Shown: piece after piece, positions 15,913 to 23,976 of the stretch
Numbering within the stretch: the stretch's first letter is position 1
Layout of the letters: every line of letters starts with the position of its first letter
Source: Bacteroidia bacterium
Lineage (GTDB): Bacteria; Bacteroidota; Bacteroidia; 2-12-FULL-35-15
Direction: 5' to 3'
NCBI GenBank assembly: GCA_020051175.1
Contig: JAGVJJ010000048.1
Span: 1-64,000, forward strand
Length of the DNA: 64,000 nucleotides
Program-made: the position numbers and the translations under genes
Notes under the pieces: generated by a model
Told to the model about the DNA's origin: nothing
Seen by the model: only the letters and a program-made list of their open reading frames with translations
Databases searched by the model: none

Positions 15913-16968
15913 TTGAACTCTAAACAGGTACAGGAACTAAAAGCGCTTTTAAGCAGCCCAAAAAAAATAGTAATTGTTACACATTGGTCGCCTGATGGAG
16001 ATGCTATGGGTTCATCTTTAGGCCTATACAATTACCTGACAAAGAAAAAACACCAGGTAACAGTAATCACTCCAAACGATTACCCTTCTTTTTTGGAATG
16101 GCTGCCGGGCAATAAAAAAGTAATTAATTTTTCTGAAAAGGCAAAACCGGCAAAAGCCGCTGTTGCCAAAGCAAATATCATCTTCTGCCTGGATTTTAAC
16201 TCACTGAAGCGCATTGATACCCTTGGTGAAGAAGTAGGAAAAGCCAAAGCCGTAAAATGCATGATTGATCATCATTTACAACCCGAGGATTTTGCTGCAT
16301 TCATGCTCCATGATGTAAAAGCCTGCTCCACCTGCGAGCTGGTGTATGATTTTATTGAGCTGATGGAAGATAAGAAATACCTGACCAAAGATATTGCAAA
16401 TTGCCTGTATACGGGCATTATGACCGATACCGGTTCGTTCCGCTTTCCGTCCACACAAGCTAAAACGCACCGCATTATAGCCGACTTAATTGAAGCAGGT
16501 GCAGAAAATTCCAGCATACACGAACGTATTTATGACGATAATACAGAAGACAAGCTTCGTTTGCTCGGGTTCTGCCTGGAAGAAAAGCTTACTGTTCTGA
16601 AAGAGTTCTGCACCGCTTTCTTTCATTTGAGAGAAGATGAGTTGAGACGTTTTCATTACAAAAAAGGAGATACCGAAGGTCTTGTAAATTATGCACTTTC
16701 CATCAAAGGGATACGCTTTGCTGCATTTTTTGTGGAACGCGATGGAATTATAAAAACCTCTTTCCGCTCCAAAGGCGATTTTAATGTCAACCTCTTTGCC
16801 CGCAAGCATTTTAACGGTGGCGGCCATGCCAATGCTGCCGGTGGCATGAGTGACCTGACCCTGGACGAGAGTATCATCAAATTTGTTTCAGTGCTTGCCG
16901 ATTATAAAAACGAACTGAACCCATCATCAACGGTGAAAAAAGCAAAGAGCAAAAAGGCATCAGTATAA
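15913..16968 (+). CDS. nrnA: DHH-family phosphoesterase (NrnA-type oligoribonuclease / pAp phosphatase)
   Basis: 351 aa. VIVTHWSPDGDAMGSSLGL, DFNSLKRID, the DHH motif in MIDHHLQP and the C-terminal DHHA1 motif GGGHANAAGG are all present. NrnA proteins degrade short RNA oligomers and dephosphorylate pAp. The start is TTG at 15913: no in-frame ATG lies upstream of the essential first motif, and TAAATTTG (15882-15889) is a plausible -7 box. The GldI-like FKBP gene begins 6 nt after the stop, so the two are probably co-transcribed; I recall the same pairing in flavobacteria. Confidence 0.93.
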   Translation: MNSKQVQELKALLSSPKKIVIVTHWSPDGDAMGSSLGLYNYLTKKKHQVTVITPNDYPSFLEWLPGNKKVINFSEKAKPAKAAVAKANIIFCLDFNSLKRIDTLGEEVGKAKAVKCMIDHHLQPEDFAAFMLHDVKACSTCELVYDFIELMEDKKYLTKDIANCLYTGIMTDTGSFRFPSTQAKTHRIIADLIEAGAENSSIHERIYDDNTEDKLRLLGFCLEEKLTVLKEFCTAFFHLREDELRRFHYKKGDTEGLVNYALSIKGIRFAAFFVERDGIIKTSFRSKGDFNVNLFARKHFNGGGHANAAGGMSDLTLDESIIKFVSVLADYKNELNPSSTVKKAKSKKASV

Positions 16969-16974
16969 TCCACA

Positions 16975-17532
16975 ATGCACATAAAAATCATTTTTAAGCC
17001 TTTTTTAAGCCCCATTGCAACGTTTTTGCTTGTTATGGTATTTCTTGCTTCTTGTGGCGATAGTCACAAAAAGAACGCAAAAAATACCAATATACAAAGC
17101 AAGGAGTTTCAGGACAAGCTCGTGGAAGCCAATAAAATGTACGTAAAGCAGGAAAGTGATGAAATTGACCAGTATATTAACCATCGCGGCTGGAACATGA
17201 CCGCTACAGGTACAGGACTTCGGTACATGATCACCAAAAAAGGCGATGGAGAGCCCGCTGTGGCAGAAAAGTTTGCCCGGGTGAAATACAAAATAAGCCT
17301 GCTCGATGGTACTGTTTGTTACTCATCGGATTCTACCGGTGCAAGGGATTTTCTTGTGGGGCAGGACCATGTGGAAAGCGGGTTGCATGAAGCCATTCAG
17401 CTGATGCACGTTGGCGATAAGGCTACCATTATCCTGCCTTCGCACCTGGCACACGGACTTATAGGTGACGAAAATAAAATCCCGCCTAAAGCATCCGTTA
17501 TTTACGACATTGAATTGCTGGCAGTACATTAA
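16975..17532 (+). CDS. GldI-like FKBP-type peptidyl-prolyl isomerase lipoprotein
   Basis: 185 aa. Signal peptide with lipobox (FLASCG, Cys near residue 29), so a lipoprotein. One FKBP domain (about 85-185) ends PPKASVIYDIELLAVH. Several active-site positions differ from typical FKBPs: VCYSS where VFDSS is usual, and ESGLHE where PGWDE is usual (Trp lost). Prolyl isomerase activity is therefore doubtful. Length, lipobox and the position just after nrnA fit GldI, a gliding/T9SS-associated lipoprotein, but the call rests on memory of the family. First of five FKBP genes in a row. Confidence 0.8.
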   Translation: MHIKIIFKPFLSPIATFLLVMVFLASCGDSHKKNAKNTNIQSKEFQDKLVEANKMYVKQESDEIDQYINHRGWNMTATGTGLRYMITKKGDGEPAVAEKFARVKYKISLLDGTVCYSSDSTGARDFLVGQDHVESGLHEAIQLMHVGDKATIILPSHLAHGLIGDENKIPPKASVIYDIELLAVH

Positions 17533-17553
17533 CACTTTTTGATTTTTTTTTGA

Positions 17554-18477
17554 ATGCTACGTTGTTTGACCCCTTTCAGGAATACCTTCTACTACTTTTT
17601 TATTTTCACTTTTGCAGCAGCCTTGCTCAGCTCCTGCTGGGAATCACCTTATAAGGGTTATACCCCCACTCCATCCGGACTTTATTATAAATTACAAATG
17701 ATTGGGGACGGCAAAAATGTTCCCGCCCTGGGCGACTTTTTACAGCTTAAAATCACCTACCGTACGGCAAAAGATTCGGTATTTTATGATACCTATTCTA
17801 TTAATGAAACAGGAATGGTTATCCTGCCTTTTGCCCGCTCTTCGTTCCAGGGCAGCTTTGAGGAAGGACTTACAAAAATGAATGCTGGCGACAGCGTATC
17901 TTTTATTGTTAGTGCTGATTCACTATTCACGAAATTTTTCAAATCTCCACTGCCAATATTTCTTCAGCCGGGCGATGTTGTGAAAATGGATATAAAGCTT
18001 CACCGCATCCTCAACAAGCAGGAATATATGGAAGAGCTGAAAAAATACAAGATGATAGTAGAAGACCGTGATATTGAAGAGCTAAGAAAGCTGTCCGTTT
18101 TTCTTGATACCTGCGAAACCTTGTTTTACCCGCTTCCCAATGGAATGTATTATACTCCTGTTCAACAGGGCGCGGGCGAAAACACCGCTTATGGCGATAT
18201 GATCAAAATACATTACAAAGGATACTTTTTAAATGGAAAGCAGTTTGAGTCCACCTACGTACGTGCACAACCCATGGAATTTACTTATGGTGATGAAGGC
18301 CAGGTTATCCCGGGCTTTAAAACCGCGCTTACCATGATGAACCAGGGTTGCAAAATGAAATTCGTTATTCCGTCAGCACTGGCTTTTGGCTCATCCGGCT
18401 CATCCGGCAATATTGTTCCACCTTATACAACTACAATATATGAAATTGAAATTGTAAGCTTAATAAAACCCAATTGA
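17554..18477 (+). CDS. Two-domain FKBP-type isomerase lipoprotein
   Basis: 307 aa. Lipobox SSCWE (Cys about residue 29). The N-terminal FKBP-like domain (about 45-155) is degenerate: QGSFEEGLTKM replaces the usual PGWDEAL. The C-terminal domain (about 190-305) is closer to canonical (IKIHYKGYFLNGKQFEST, VIPGFKTALTMMNQG) but has Phe for the active-site Trp. It is expected in the periplasm, membrane-anchored, acting on exported proteins. 21 nt after the previous FKBP gene. Confidence 0.9.
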   Translation: MLRCLTPFRNTFYYFFIFTFAAALLSSCWESPYKGYTPTPSGLYYKLQMIGDGKNVPALGDFLQLKITYRTAKDSVFYDTYSINETGMVILPFARSSFQGSFEEGLTKMNAGDSVSFIVSADSLFTKFFKSPLPIFLQPGDVVKMDIKLHRILNKQEYMEELKKYKMIVEDRDIEELRKLSVFLDTCETLFYPLPNGMYYTPVQQGAGENTAYGDMIKIHYKGYFLNGKQFESTYVRAQPMEFTYGDEGQVIPGFKTALTMMNQGCKMKFVIPSALAFGSSGSSGNIVPPYTTTIYEIEIVSLIKPN

Positions 18478-18504
18478 TACACATACCAATTGAAGGGATG
18501 TGCT

Positions 18505-18512
18505 TATATTTG
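18505..18512 (+). promoter_or_regulatory. Internal -7 box within the FKBP cluster
   Basis: TATATTTG lies in the 89-nt gap before the third FKBP gene, 54 nt before its ATG. It may give the last three genes their own transcript. Confidence 0.4.
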
Positions 18513-18566
18513 CGGCTCTTAAAATTGAAACCAAACAAACATTCTAAATAAATCTTAAAACAAAAA

Positions 18567-19538
18567 ATGAAAAACAAATTCTCCAGACAAATGGCACTTG
18601 CAGCCATCGGAACAACTGTACTTGCTTTCACCGCCTGCAAAAAATCCCCATATCCAGGCTATGACCAGGCAGAAAATGGCGTGTATGCTAAGTTCTATAC
18701 CCAAGCAGAAAATGGTGTAAAACCCAAAGAAGGAGATGTTGTAAAGCTTACCCTGGTTTATAAAAACAGCAAAGATTCGGTAATATTTGATTCTCAAAAG
18801 AACAATCCTTCCGGCACACCATACATTGAGTTCCAGCTTACCAAATCTGCATTTAAAGGCAGTTTTGAAGATGCTTTGTCCCTTATGTCGGTAGGCGACA
18901 GCGCCAGCTTTAAAATAAACGCAGATTCACTTTACCTTCAAACATTCCGTTTAAAAGAAGTTCCTCCTTTTGTTGAAAAAGGGAGTATGCTGACGTTTGA
19001 GGCCAAACTTGAAAAAATAACAACCAAAGAAACGCTTGAGGAAGAACGCAGAAAGCGGATGGAGGAAAGAAAAGCCCTTACTGAATCACGTAAAGCTTTA
19101 GAGCCGGCTGAATTTGAAAAATACATTCAAAGCAACAATATAAAGGCCAAGCCAACTGCAAGCGGACTTTATTACATTGAAACACAAAAAGGCCACGGCC
19201 CAAAACCTAATAAAGGTGACGTTGTAAAAGTAAAATACACCGGCCGCCTGCTGGATGGTACTGTATTTGATACCAGCGAAGAATCAGTTGCAAAAGAAGA
19301 AGGTTTATACAATCCGGAAGAACAAAGACCATACAAGCCAATTGAGATCCCAATAGGTGTTGGACAGGTTATCCCAGGCTGGGATGAAGGTATTTCCATG
19401 ATGAGTGCCGGTTCAAAAGCAAAGCTTATCATCCCTTCTTCCATTGGTTACGGTGAGTCTGGCGGTGGCCCGATCCCCCCTTATTCTACCTTGGTTTTTG
19501 ATGTGGAACTGATAAGTTTTAAACCAGCAGCTAAATAA
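18567..19538 (+). CDS. Two-domain FKBP-type peptidyl-prolyl isomerase lipoprotein
   Basis: 323 aa. Lipobox AFTACKK (Cys about residue 24). A degenerate FKBP-like domain (about 45-155, KGSFEDALSLMSVGDSASF) is joined by a charged helical linker (EEERRKRMEERKA) to a canonical FKBP domain (about 215-318): KVKYTGRLLDGTVFDTS, GQVIPGWDEGISMMSAG, GYGES and FDVELISF. The core active-site residues, including Trp, are kept, so this C-terminal domain should be active. Most similar to the next gene, suggesting recent duplication. Confidence 0.92.
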   Translation: MKNKFSRQMALAAIGTTVLAFTACKKSPYPGYDQAENGVYAKFYTQAENGVKPKEGDVVKLTLVYKNSKDSVIFDSQKNNPSGTPYIEFQLTKSAFKGSFEDALSLMSVGDSASFKINADSLYLQTFRLKEVPPFVEKGSMLTFEAKLEKITTKETLEEERRKRMEERKALTESRKALEPAEFEKYIQSNNIKAKPTASGLYYIETQKGHGPKPNKGDVVKVKYTGRLLDGTVFDTSEESVAKEEGLYNPEEQRPYKPIEIPIGVGQVIPGWDEGISMMSAGSKAKLIIPSSIGYGESGGGPIPPYSTLVFDVELISFKPAAK

Positions 19539-19548
19539 AACCTGATTT

Positions 19549-20484
19549 ATGAAAAAACTGCTAATATTACTTTTGGCCTTAGTTGCCGTACCGTTAATGG
19601 CACAAAATACAAAAGGCTATAAAAAAACCAAGGACGGGCTGTATTATAGGCTTTATACCGAGGCTAAAGGGATTAAACCGAAAGAAGGCGACATTGTTAA
19701 ATTAAGCCTTTCTTATAAGAACAGTAAAGATTCTGTTATTTTTGATTCAAAGATAAACAGCCAGGATGGTACGCCATTTATTGAGTTTATGCTTACCGCC
19801 CCAAGCTTCAAAGGCAGTTTTGAAGATGCGTTGACACTGATGACCGAAGGCGACAGCGCCAGCTTCCTTATCAATGCAGACTCTGTTTTCCTGAAATCTT
19901 TTTTACTGCCCGAGCTGCCTTCCTATATTGCCAAAGGCAGTATGCTTACATTCAACACAAGGCTTGTAAAGGTTACATCTGCAGAAGCGTATGAACTGCA
20001 GCGGGTTGCCATGGAAGAAAAAGCTGCTGCTGAAGCTGAAGCCAACCGTGTAATGGAATCACAAGTGCTGGAGAAGTATGTTAAAGATCACAACATTCAG
20101 GTAAAACCCACTCCAAGCGGCCTTTATTATGTTGAGAGAGTAAAAGGCAGTGGAGCCGCACCTGGCAAAGGCAGCAAAGTAAAAGTAAATTATACCGGTC
20201 GTTTCCTTGACGGTACTATATTTGATACCAGCGATGAGGCTACAGCAAAAGCTGAAGGCGTTTACGATGCAAGAAGACCTTATGAGCCAATTGAGTTTAA
20301 TTTAGGCAAAGGCATGGTGATTCCCGGTTGGGAAGAAGGTATTGCACTAATGAGTGCCGGAACCAAAGCACAGTTTATATTGCCATCATCTATTGCTTAT
20401 GGCGCTGCAGGTGCAGGACCTATTGCCCCGTATTCAACACTTTTGTTTGATGTGGAGCTGGTAAGTTTTTCGCCTGCTGAATAA
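19549..20484 (+). CDS. Two-domain FKBP-type peptidyl-prolyl isomerase, periplasmic
   Basis: 311 aa. Here the signal peptide ends PLMAQ with no lipobox Cys, so it should be soluble in the periplasm, unlike its lipoprotein paralogue. The same architecture: degenerate domain (KGSFEDALTLMTEGDSASF), Ala/Glu-rich helical linker, and canonical FKBP domain (VNYTGRFLDGTIFDTSDEA, VIPGWEEGIALMSAG, YGAAGAGPIAPYSTL). 10 nt after the previous gene, hence one operon. Confidence 0.92.
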   Translation: MKKLLILLLALVAVPLMAQNTKGYKKTKDGLYYRLYTEAKGIKPKEGDIVKLSLSYKNSKDSVIFDSKINSQDGTPFIEFMLTAPSFKGSFEDALTLMTEGDSASFLINADSVFLKSFLLPELPSYIAKGSMLTFNTRLVKVTSAEAYELQRVAMEEKAAAEAEANRVMESQVLEKYVKDHNIQVKPTPSGLYYVERVKGSGAAPGKGSKVKVNYTGRFLDGTIFDTSDEATAKAEGVYDARRPYEPIEFNLGKGMVIPGWEEGIALMSAGTKAQFILPSSIAYGAAGAGPIAPYSTLLFDVELVSFSPAE

Positions 20485-20509
20485 ATTAAGAATTCAAAAA
20501 AGTATACAG

Positions 20510-21730
20510 ATGAAAAAATTAGTGTTCGTTCTTCTTGCATTGGCCACGGGTATACTGAATGCCCAGCAAAAACCAACAAGCCAGAAAATTACAAACCCGC
20601 AAACCGTAAAAACTGCTTCGGGACTGGAGTATACCATTAAAGAAAAAGGCAATGGTAAAAAGCCTCTTGTTGGTGATAAAGTGGTGGTGCATTATACCGG
20701 CCGCTTAACAAACGATACTGTTTTCGACAGTTCGGTGAACAAAGGCAAGCCTTTTACTTTTAAGCTGGGCGTAGGTCAGGTAATCAAAGGATGGGACGAG
20801 GCTTTTCAGCTGTTGCAGGTGGGCGATAAAGCCACCATTAAGTTTGGATATGAGCTTGGATATGGCGAAAGAGGCGCTGGGGCCATCCCACCTAAAGCAA
20901 CCCTTATTTTTGATGTGGAACTGCTGGATGTGATTGAAGCACCCAGACAATGGGTAGCTACCGGCAAAGATACCGTTAAGCTTGCCGGAGGCGTAAAATA
21001 CTTGCTTATAAAAGGCAATAAAACCGGTGAGCAGGTTGTTGGCGATGCCAAAGTAACCTTGCATTACAGCGGCTTTTTTACCGATGGTAAACCTTTCGAC
21101 TCGTCTGTAGAGCGCGGACAGCCTTTCTCCGTTAAACTGGGTAAAGCAATGGTGCTAAAATCATTGGAAGATGTACTGGTTCACCTTCGCAAAGGAGAAA
21201 AAGCGAAAGTATTTATCCCTTATGATCTTGCGTATGGAGAAGCTGGGCACCCGCCTATTATTCCACCAAAATCAGATTTGATTTTTGATATTGAAGTATT
21301 GGATGTAATGCCTGCATTTGTACCGGAAAAATTCAATATCACGGGCAAGGAGCAAAAGACAACAGCATCAGGCTTAAAGTACTATGAAATATTAAAAAGA
21401 AACGATACACCGAAAGCCGCAGCTGGAAGTACTGTAAAAGTGCATTATTCGGGCTACCTGGCAGATGGCTCCATGTTCGACTCTTCGGTTGAGCGCGGCT
21501 TCCCACTGGAATTTAAACTGGGTGTAGGCCAGGTTATCCAGGGCTGGGATGAAGGCCTGTCGCTGATGCATGTTGGGGAAAAGTTCCGGCTTGTGATACC
21601 TTATTATTTAGCCTATGGCGAAGTAGGCCGTCCACCGTCAATCCCTGCAAAAGCAGAGCTTACTTTTGATGTGGAGCTAATGGAGGTAAATGGGGTGGGT
21701 GCCCCGGCAACGCCCAATACTGGTAAATAG
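20510..21730 (+). CDS. Triple-domain FKBP-type peptidyl-prolyl isomerase
   Basis: 406 aa. The signal peptide ends ILNAQ. Three FKBP domains follow, at about 45-140, 165-265 and 285-395. Domains 1 and 3 keep the core site (VHYTGRL...VFDSS, VIKGWDEAFQLL; VHYSGYL...MFDSS, VIQGWDEGLSLM). The middle one has VLKSLEDVLVHL in place of the Trp segment and is probably a non-catalytic or chaperone module. Periplasmic folding factor, last gene of the five-gene FKBP array. Confidence 0.92.
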   Translation: MKKLVFVLLALATGILNAQQKPTSQKITNPQTVKTASGLEYTIKEKGNGKKPLVGDKVVVHYTGRLTNDTVFDSSVNKGKPFTFKLGVGQVIKGWDEAFQLLQVGDKATIKFGYELGYGERGAGAIPPKATLIFDVELLDVIEAPRQWVATGKDTVKLAGGVKYLLIKGNKTGEQVVGDAKVTLHYSGFFTDGKPFDSSVERGQPFSVKLGKAMVLKSLEDVLVHLRKGEKAKVFIPYDLAYGEAGHPPIIPPKSDLIFDIEVLDVMPAFVPEKFNITGKEQKTTASGLKYYEILKRNDTPKAAAGSTVKVHYSGYLADGSMFDSSVERGFPLEFKLGVGQVIQGWDEGLSLMHVGEKFRLVIPYYLAYGEVGRPPSIPAKAELTFDVELMEVNGVGAPATPNTGK

Positions 21731-21740
21731 ATATTGAGCC

Positions 21741-21770
21741 GTCATTCCGACCGAAGCGTAGGAATCTTCT
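21741..21770 (+). repeat. Dispersed repeat GTCATTCCGACCGAAGCG, copy 1
   Basis: GTCATTCCGACCGAAGCG then (T)AGGAATCTT; the same sequence starts at 35508 with one base changed. From memory this is a common intergenic sequence in Bacteroidota. Confidence 0.7.
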
Positions 21771-21797
21771 GACTGTAAAGACCGTATAATATTACCA

Positions 21798-21880
21798 AAT
21801 AAAAACGTCATTCCGTTTGAAACAACCTTTGGTTAACCAAACTTAAAGGTTGCCCTTCTGCAATGACGTTTTATTTTTTA
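21798..21880. terminator. Nested bidirectional terminator between FKBP array and DUF4142 gene
   Basis: Outer stem AAAACGTCATT / AATGACGTTTT, middle stem CAACCTTT / AAAGGTTG and the inner palindrome GGTTAACC form one long hairpin. A-rich and T-rich flanks suit both directions. The flanking genes converge. Confidence 0.75.
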
Positions 21881-21951
21881 GTCTTCGGCAATAACAGGTT
21901 TGTACCTGTATCGACTTCTGACTTTTAACTTTTGACTCCAGCACTTACATA

Positions 21952-22452
21952 CTAAGCCTTCTTCACCGCTTTACACGTTTCCTCCCACATTTCTTTATGC
22001 TGCTTAAGTGTAGGAAGTTTTGCTGCTGCCCAGCTTTTCAGATCACTATCCTTTCCTTTTTTGCTCTCTTTTTTGAACAGGCAGACAGCCTTTTTATGGT
22101 CTTTCACCATGCATTTGGAATAGTGCTTGTCAAAGTCTTTACCCTGAAGCTTAGCCATCTTATCATACTTTTTTTGTTGCTTTTCGGTCAAGGTAGTTGG
22201 TAACGCTATGTTCTTTTTTGCAGCCACTGTTTTAAGCTCTTCATTAGCTTTGGTATGGTCCTCCACCATCATGGCAGCATGTTTTTTTACATCAGCATTA
22301 GAAGCGTTGGCCATAGCAAGCTGTCCGAGCTTTACTTCAAGCATGCCGTCTTTGGCAGCGCATTTTGCAAATTTTTCGTCTTTTTTACTGACTGTTTGTG
22401 CCGACATTACTGCGGTACAGCCCACCAGCAATGCAATAAATAACTTTTTCAT
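21952..22452 (-). CDS. DUF4142 exported protein
   Basis: 166 aa. Signal peptide ends VMSAQ. The mature part is helical, Lys-rich and matches DUF4142: DGMLEVKLGQLAMANASNADV, MMVEDHTKANEELKTVA, LQGKDFDKHYSKCMVKDHKKAV. The ferritin-like fold is predicted for the family; the function is unknown. Three Cys residues could make a disulfide. Monocistronic, no clear TAnnTTTG box upstream. Confidence 0.88.
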   Translation of the reverse strand: MKKLFIALLVGCTAVMSAQTVSKKDEKFAKCAAKDGMLEVKLGQLAMANASNADVKKHAAMMVEDHTKANEELKTVAAKKNIALPTTLTEKQQKKYDKMAKLQGKDFDKHYSKCMVKDHKKAVCLFKKESKKGKDSDLKSWAAAKLPTLKQHKEMWEETCKAVKKA

Positions 22453-22680
22453 AAGTTTTGTTTTTATTTAGTTTTTTAAATTTTTTGTTCCTGTTATTTT
22501 AGATACTTAACGACAATAAAAAAGCATACCACAGCATACTGTGAGAACGATAAACGAAGAACAGTGCTTTGGCATGAGCAGCAAAGTCCTCAGAAGCGAA
22601 AAAAAATTCACAATACCGCAAGGCAAAAAAATTGAATTGCAGCAAGGATATACGGGCACATCACAAACAACCGGAACTTT

Positions 22681-23151
22681 ATGCATGCAGAGATAAACGC
22701 TTTTGTAAAAACACTTCAGCAGAAAAAACTTACACTGGCCCTGGCTGAAAGCGTTACCTGCGGCATGGCTACGCACAAACTCGCCACCTGTAAAGGAACA
22801 TCCGAAGTGCTGGCGGGTTCTGTTATCTGCTATACACCGGAAGTAAAGAAGAAACTACTGAAAGTACCAGCAGCCACTATTGATAAATGCACCTGCGAAA
22901 GTAAACAGGTTACCGAAATACTTTCCCGGAATCTGGCAAAGCTCATAAAAGCAGATATCCATGCGGCCATTACCGGACTTGCAGCCAAAGGCGGCAGCGA
23001 AACAAAGGAAAAACCTGTGGGGACTATTTTTTTCAGCGTCAGCTACAAAAACAAAACATACGGGTTCCGGAGACTTTTCAGAGGGTCGCCCCAGACAATC
23101 AAGGAAAAAGCCTGCCTGGAGCTCTACCGCTCCATATTAAAGGTTATCTGA
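22681..23151 (+). CDS. pncC: CinA C-terminal family protein (nicotinamide-nucleotide amidohydrolase, PncC-like)
   Basis: 156 aa, the size of stand-alone PncC. ALAESVTCGMATHKLA corresponds to the AES(C)TGG motif with the catalytic Ser; the second Gly position reads Cys-Gly here. AGSVICYTPEVKKKLL and ITGLAAKGGSETKEKPVGT match the conserved core. PncC deamidates NMN to nicotinate mononucleotide in pyridine-nucleotide recycling. The frameshifted NUDIX gene starts 42 nt downstream. Confidence 0.9.
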   Translation: MHAEINAFVKTLQQKKLTLALAESVTCGMATHKLATCKGTSEVLAGSVICYTPEVKKKLLKVPAATIDKCTCESKQVTEILSRNLAKLIKADIHAAITGLAAKGGSETKEKPVGTIFFSVSYKNKTYGFRRLFRGSPQTIKEKACLELYRSILKVI

Positions 23152-23166
23152 TTGCATTTTAACCCT

Positions 23167-23174
23167 TACTTTTG
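23167..23174 (+). promoter_or_regulatory. -7 box before the NUDIX gene
   Basis: TACTTTTG matches TAnnTTTG, 19 nt before the ATG at 23194. It supports that ATG over the upstream TTG used in the ORF track. Confidence 0.45.
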
Positions 23175-23193
23175 TTTTACACCCGCTTCAAAT

Positions 23194-23752
23194 ATGCTAA
23201 AAACAAAGAAAGAAAAAACAGTATTTAAAGATCACATCACCATACAGGAAGCCTGGATTACAGATGGAAAAGACAAAGAATTTTCAAGGCTTTACATCAG
23301 GCGTGAAGATGCAGCAGTGGTGCTGATCGTAAATACCGATACCAATAAAGTGGTATTAACACGGCAGTTCCGCTGCGCTGTTGACTCTAAAATAAATGAG
23401 CGGATTCTCGAAATTGTTGCCGGCAAAGTGGATGGTGATGAAGAACCGATGCACACCGCCATAAGAGAATCTGAAGAAGAAGCTGGTTACAGGATAAAAC
23501 CCGAAAATATAAAGTTCATCCTTTCCTGCTTCACATCACCCGGCTACAGCTCTGAACGTTTCTTTTTTTTATTATGCCACTGTTACGAATGCCGATAAGG
23601 TTGCTAAGGGCGGTGGTTTAAAAGAAGAAAATGAATACATCGATATAGTTGAGCTGGATATTTCCGAGTTTAAGCAACTGGTTAAGGAACGAAAGCTACA
23701 AGACGCAAAAACATACCTTGCAGGGATGTTTCTGGATGAATATCTGGGATAG
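23194..23752 (+). pseudogene. NUDIX hydrolase, split by a +1 frameshift in a T8 run
   Basis: From ATG 23194 the frame encodes an ADP-ribose-pyrophosphatase-like NUDIX protein with an intact NUDIX box (GKVDGDEEPMHTAIRESEEE). After SPGYSSERFFF it reaches a run of eight T (23563-23570) and stops at 23598. With seven T the frame continues YYATVTNADKVAKGGG to a TAG at 23752, giving a normal 185-aa protein. The downstream part is clearly coding (LDISEFKQLVKERKLQDAKT). Explanations are sequencing error, a real inactivating mutation, or slippage/phase variation. Confidence 0.85.
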
Positions 23753-23754
23753 AA

Positions 23755-23866
23755 CGTTATTAGTTATTAGTTATTAGTTATTGGTGATTAGTGATTAATG
23801 ATTAATGATTAGTTAATGGGGTAGTATAACAGATAACTCAATAACTCAATAACTCAATAACCCCCA
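23755..23866 (+). repeat. Inverted pair of 7/8-nt tandem repeats after the NUDIX gene
   Basis: The left part is TTATTAG repeated several times, decaying to GATTAATGATTAATG. The right part is AACTCAAT repeated three times and then AACCCCC. The two are roughly complementary (TTATTGAG / CTCAATAA). The remaining ~110 bp before the next ATG show no ORF. Confidence 0.75.
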
Positions 23867-23976
23867 TAAACACATTTCAAGGAACTTTCGTAACTTGTTC
23901 CAGCTTTTGGCACAATATCTGTTGGTACATATACTTTTCAATGAATTAGCCGTTCTGCCAGCCTTAAATCCTGTTT

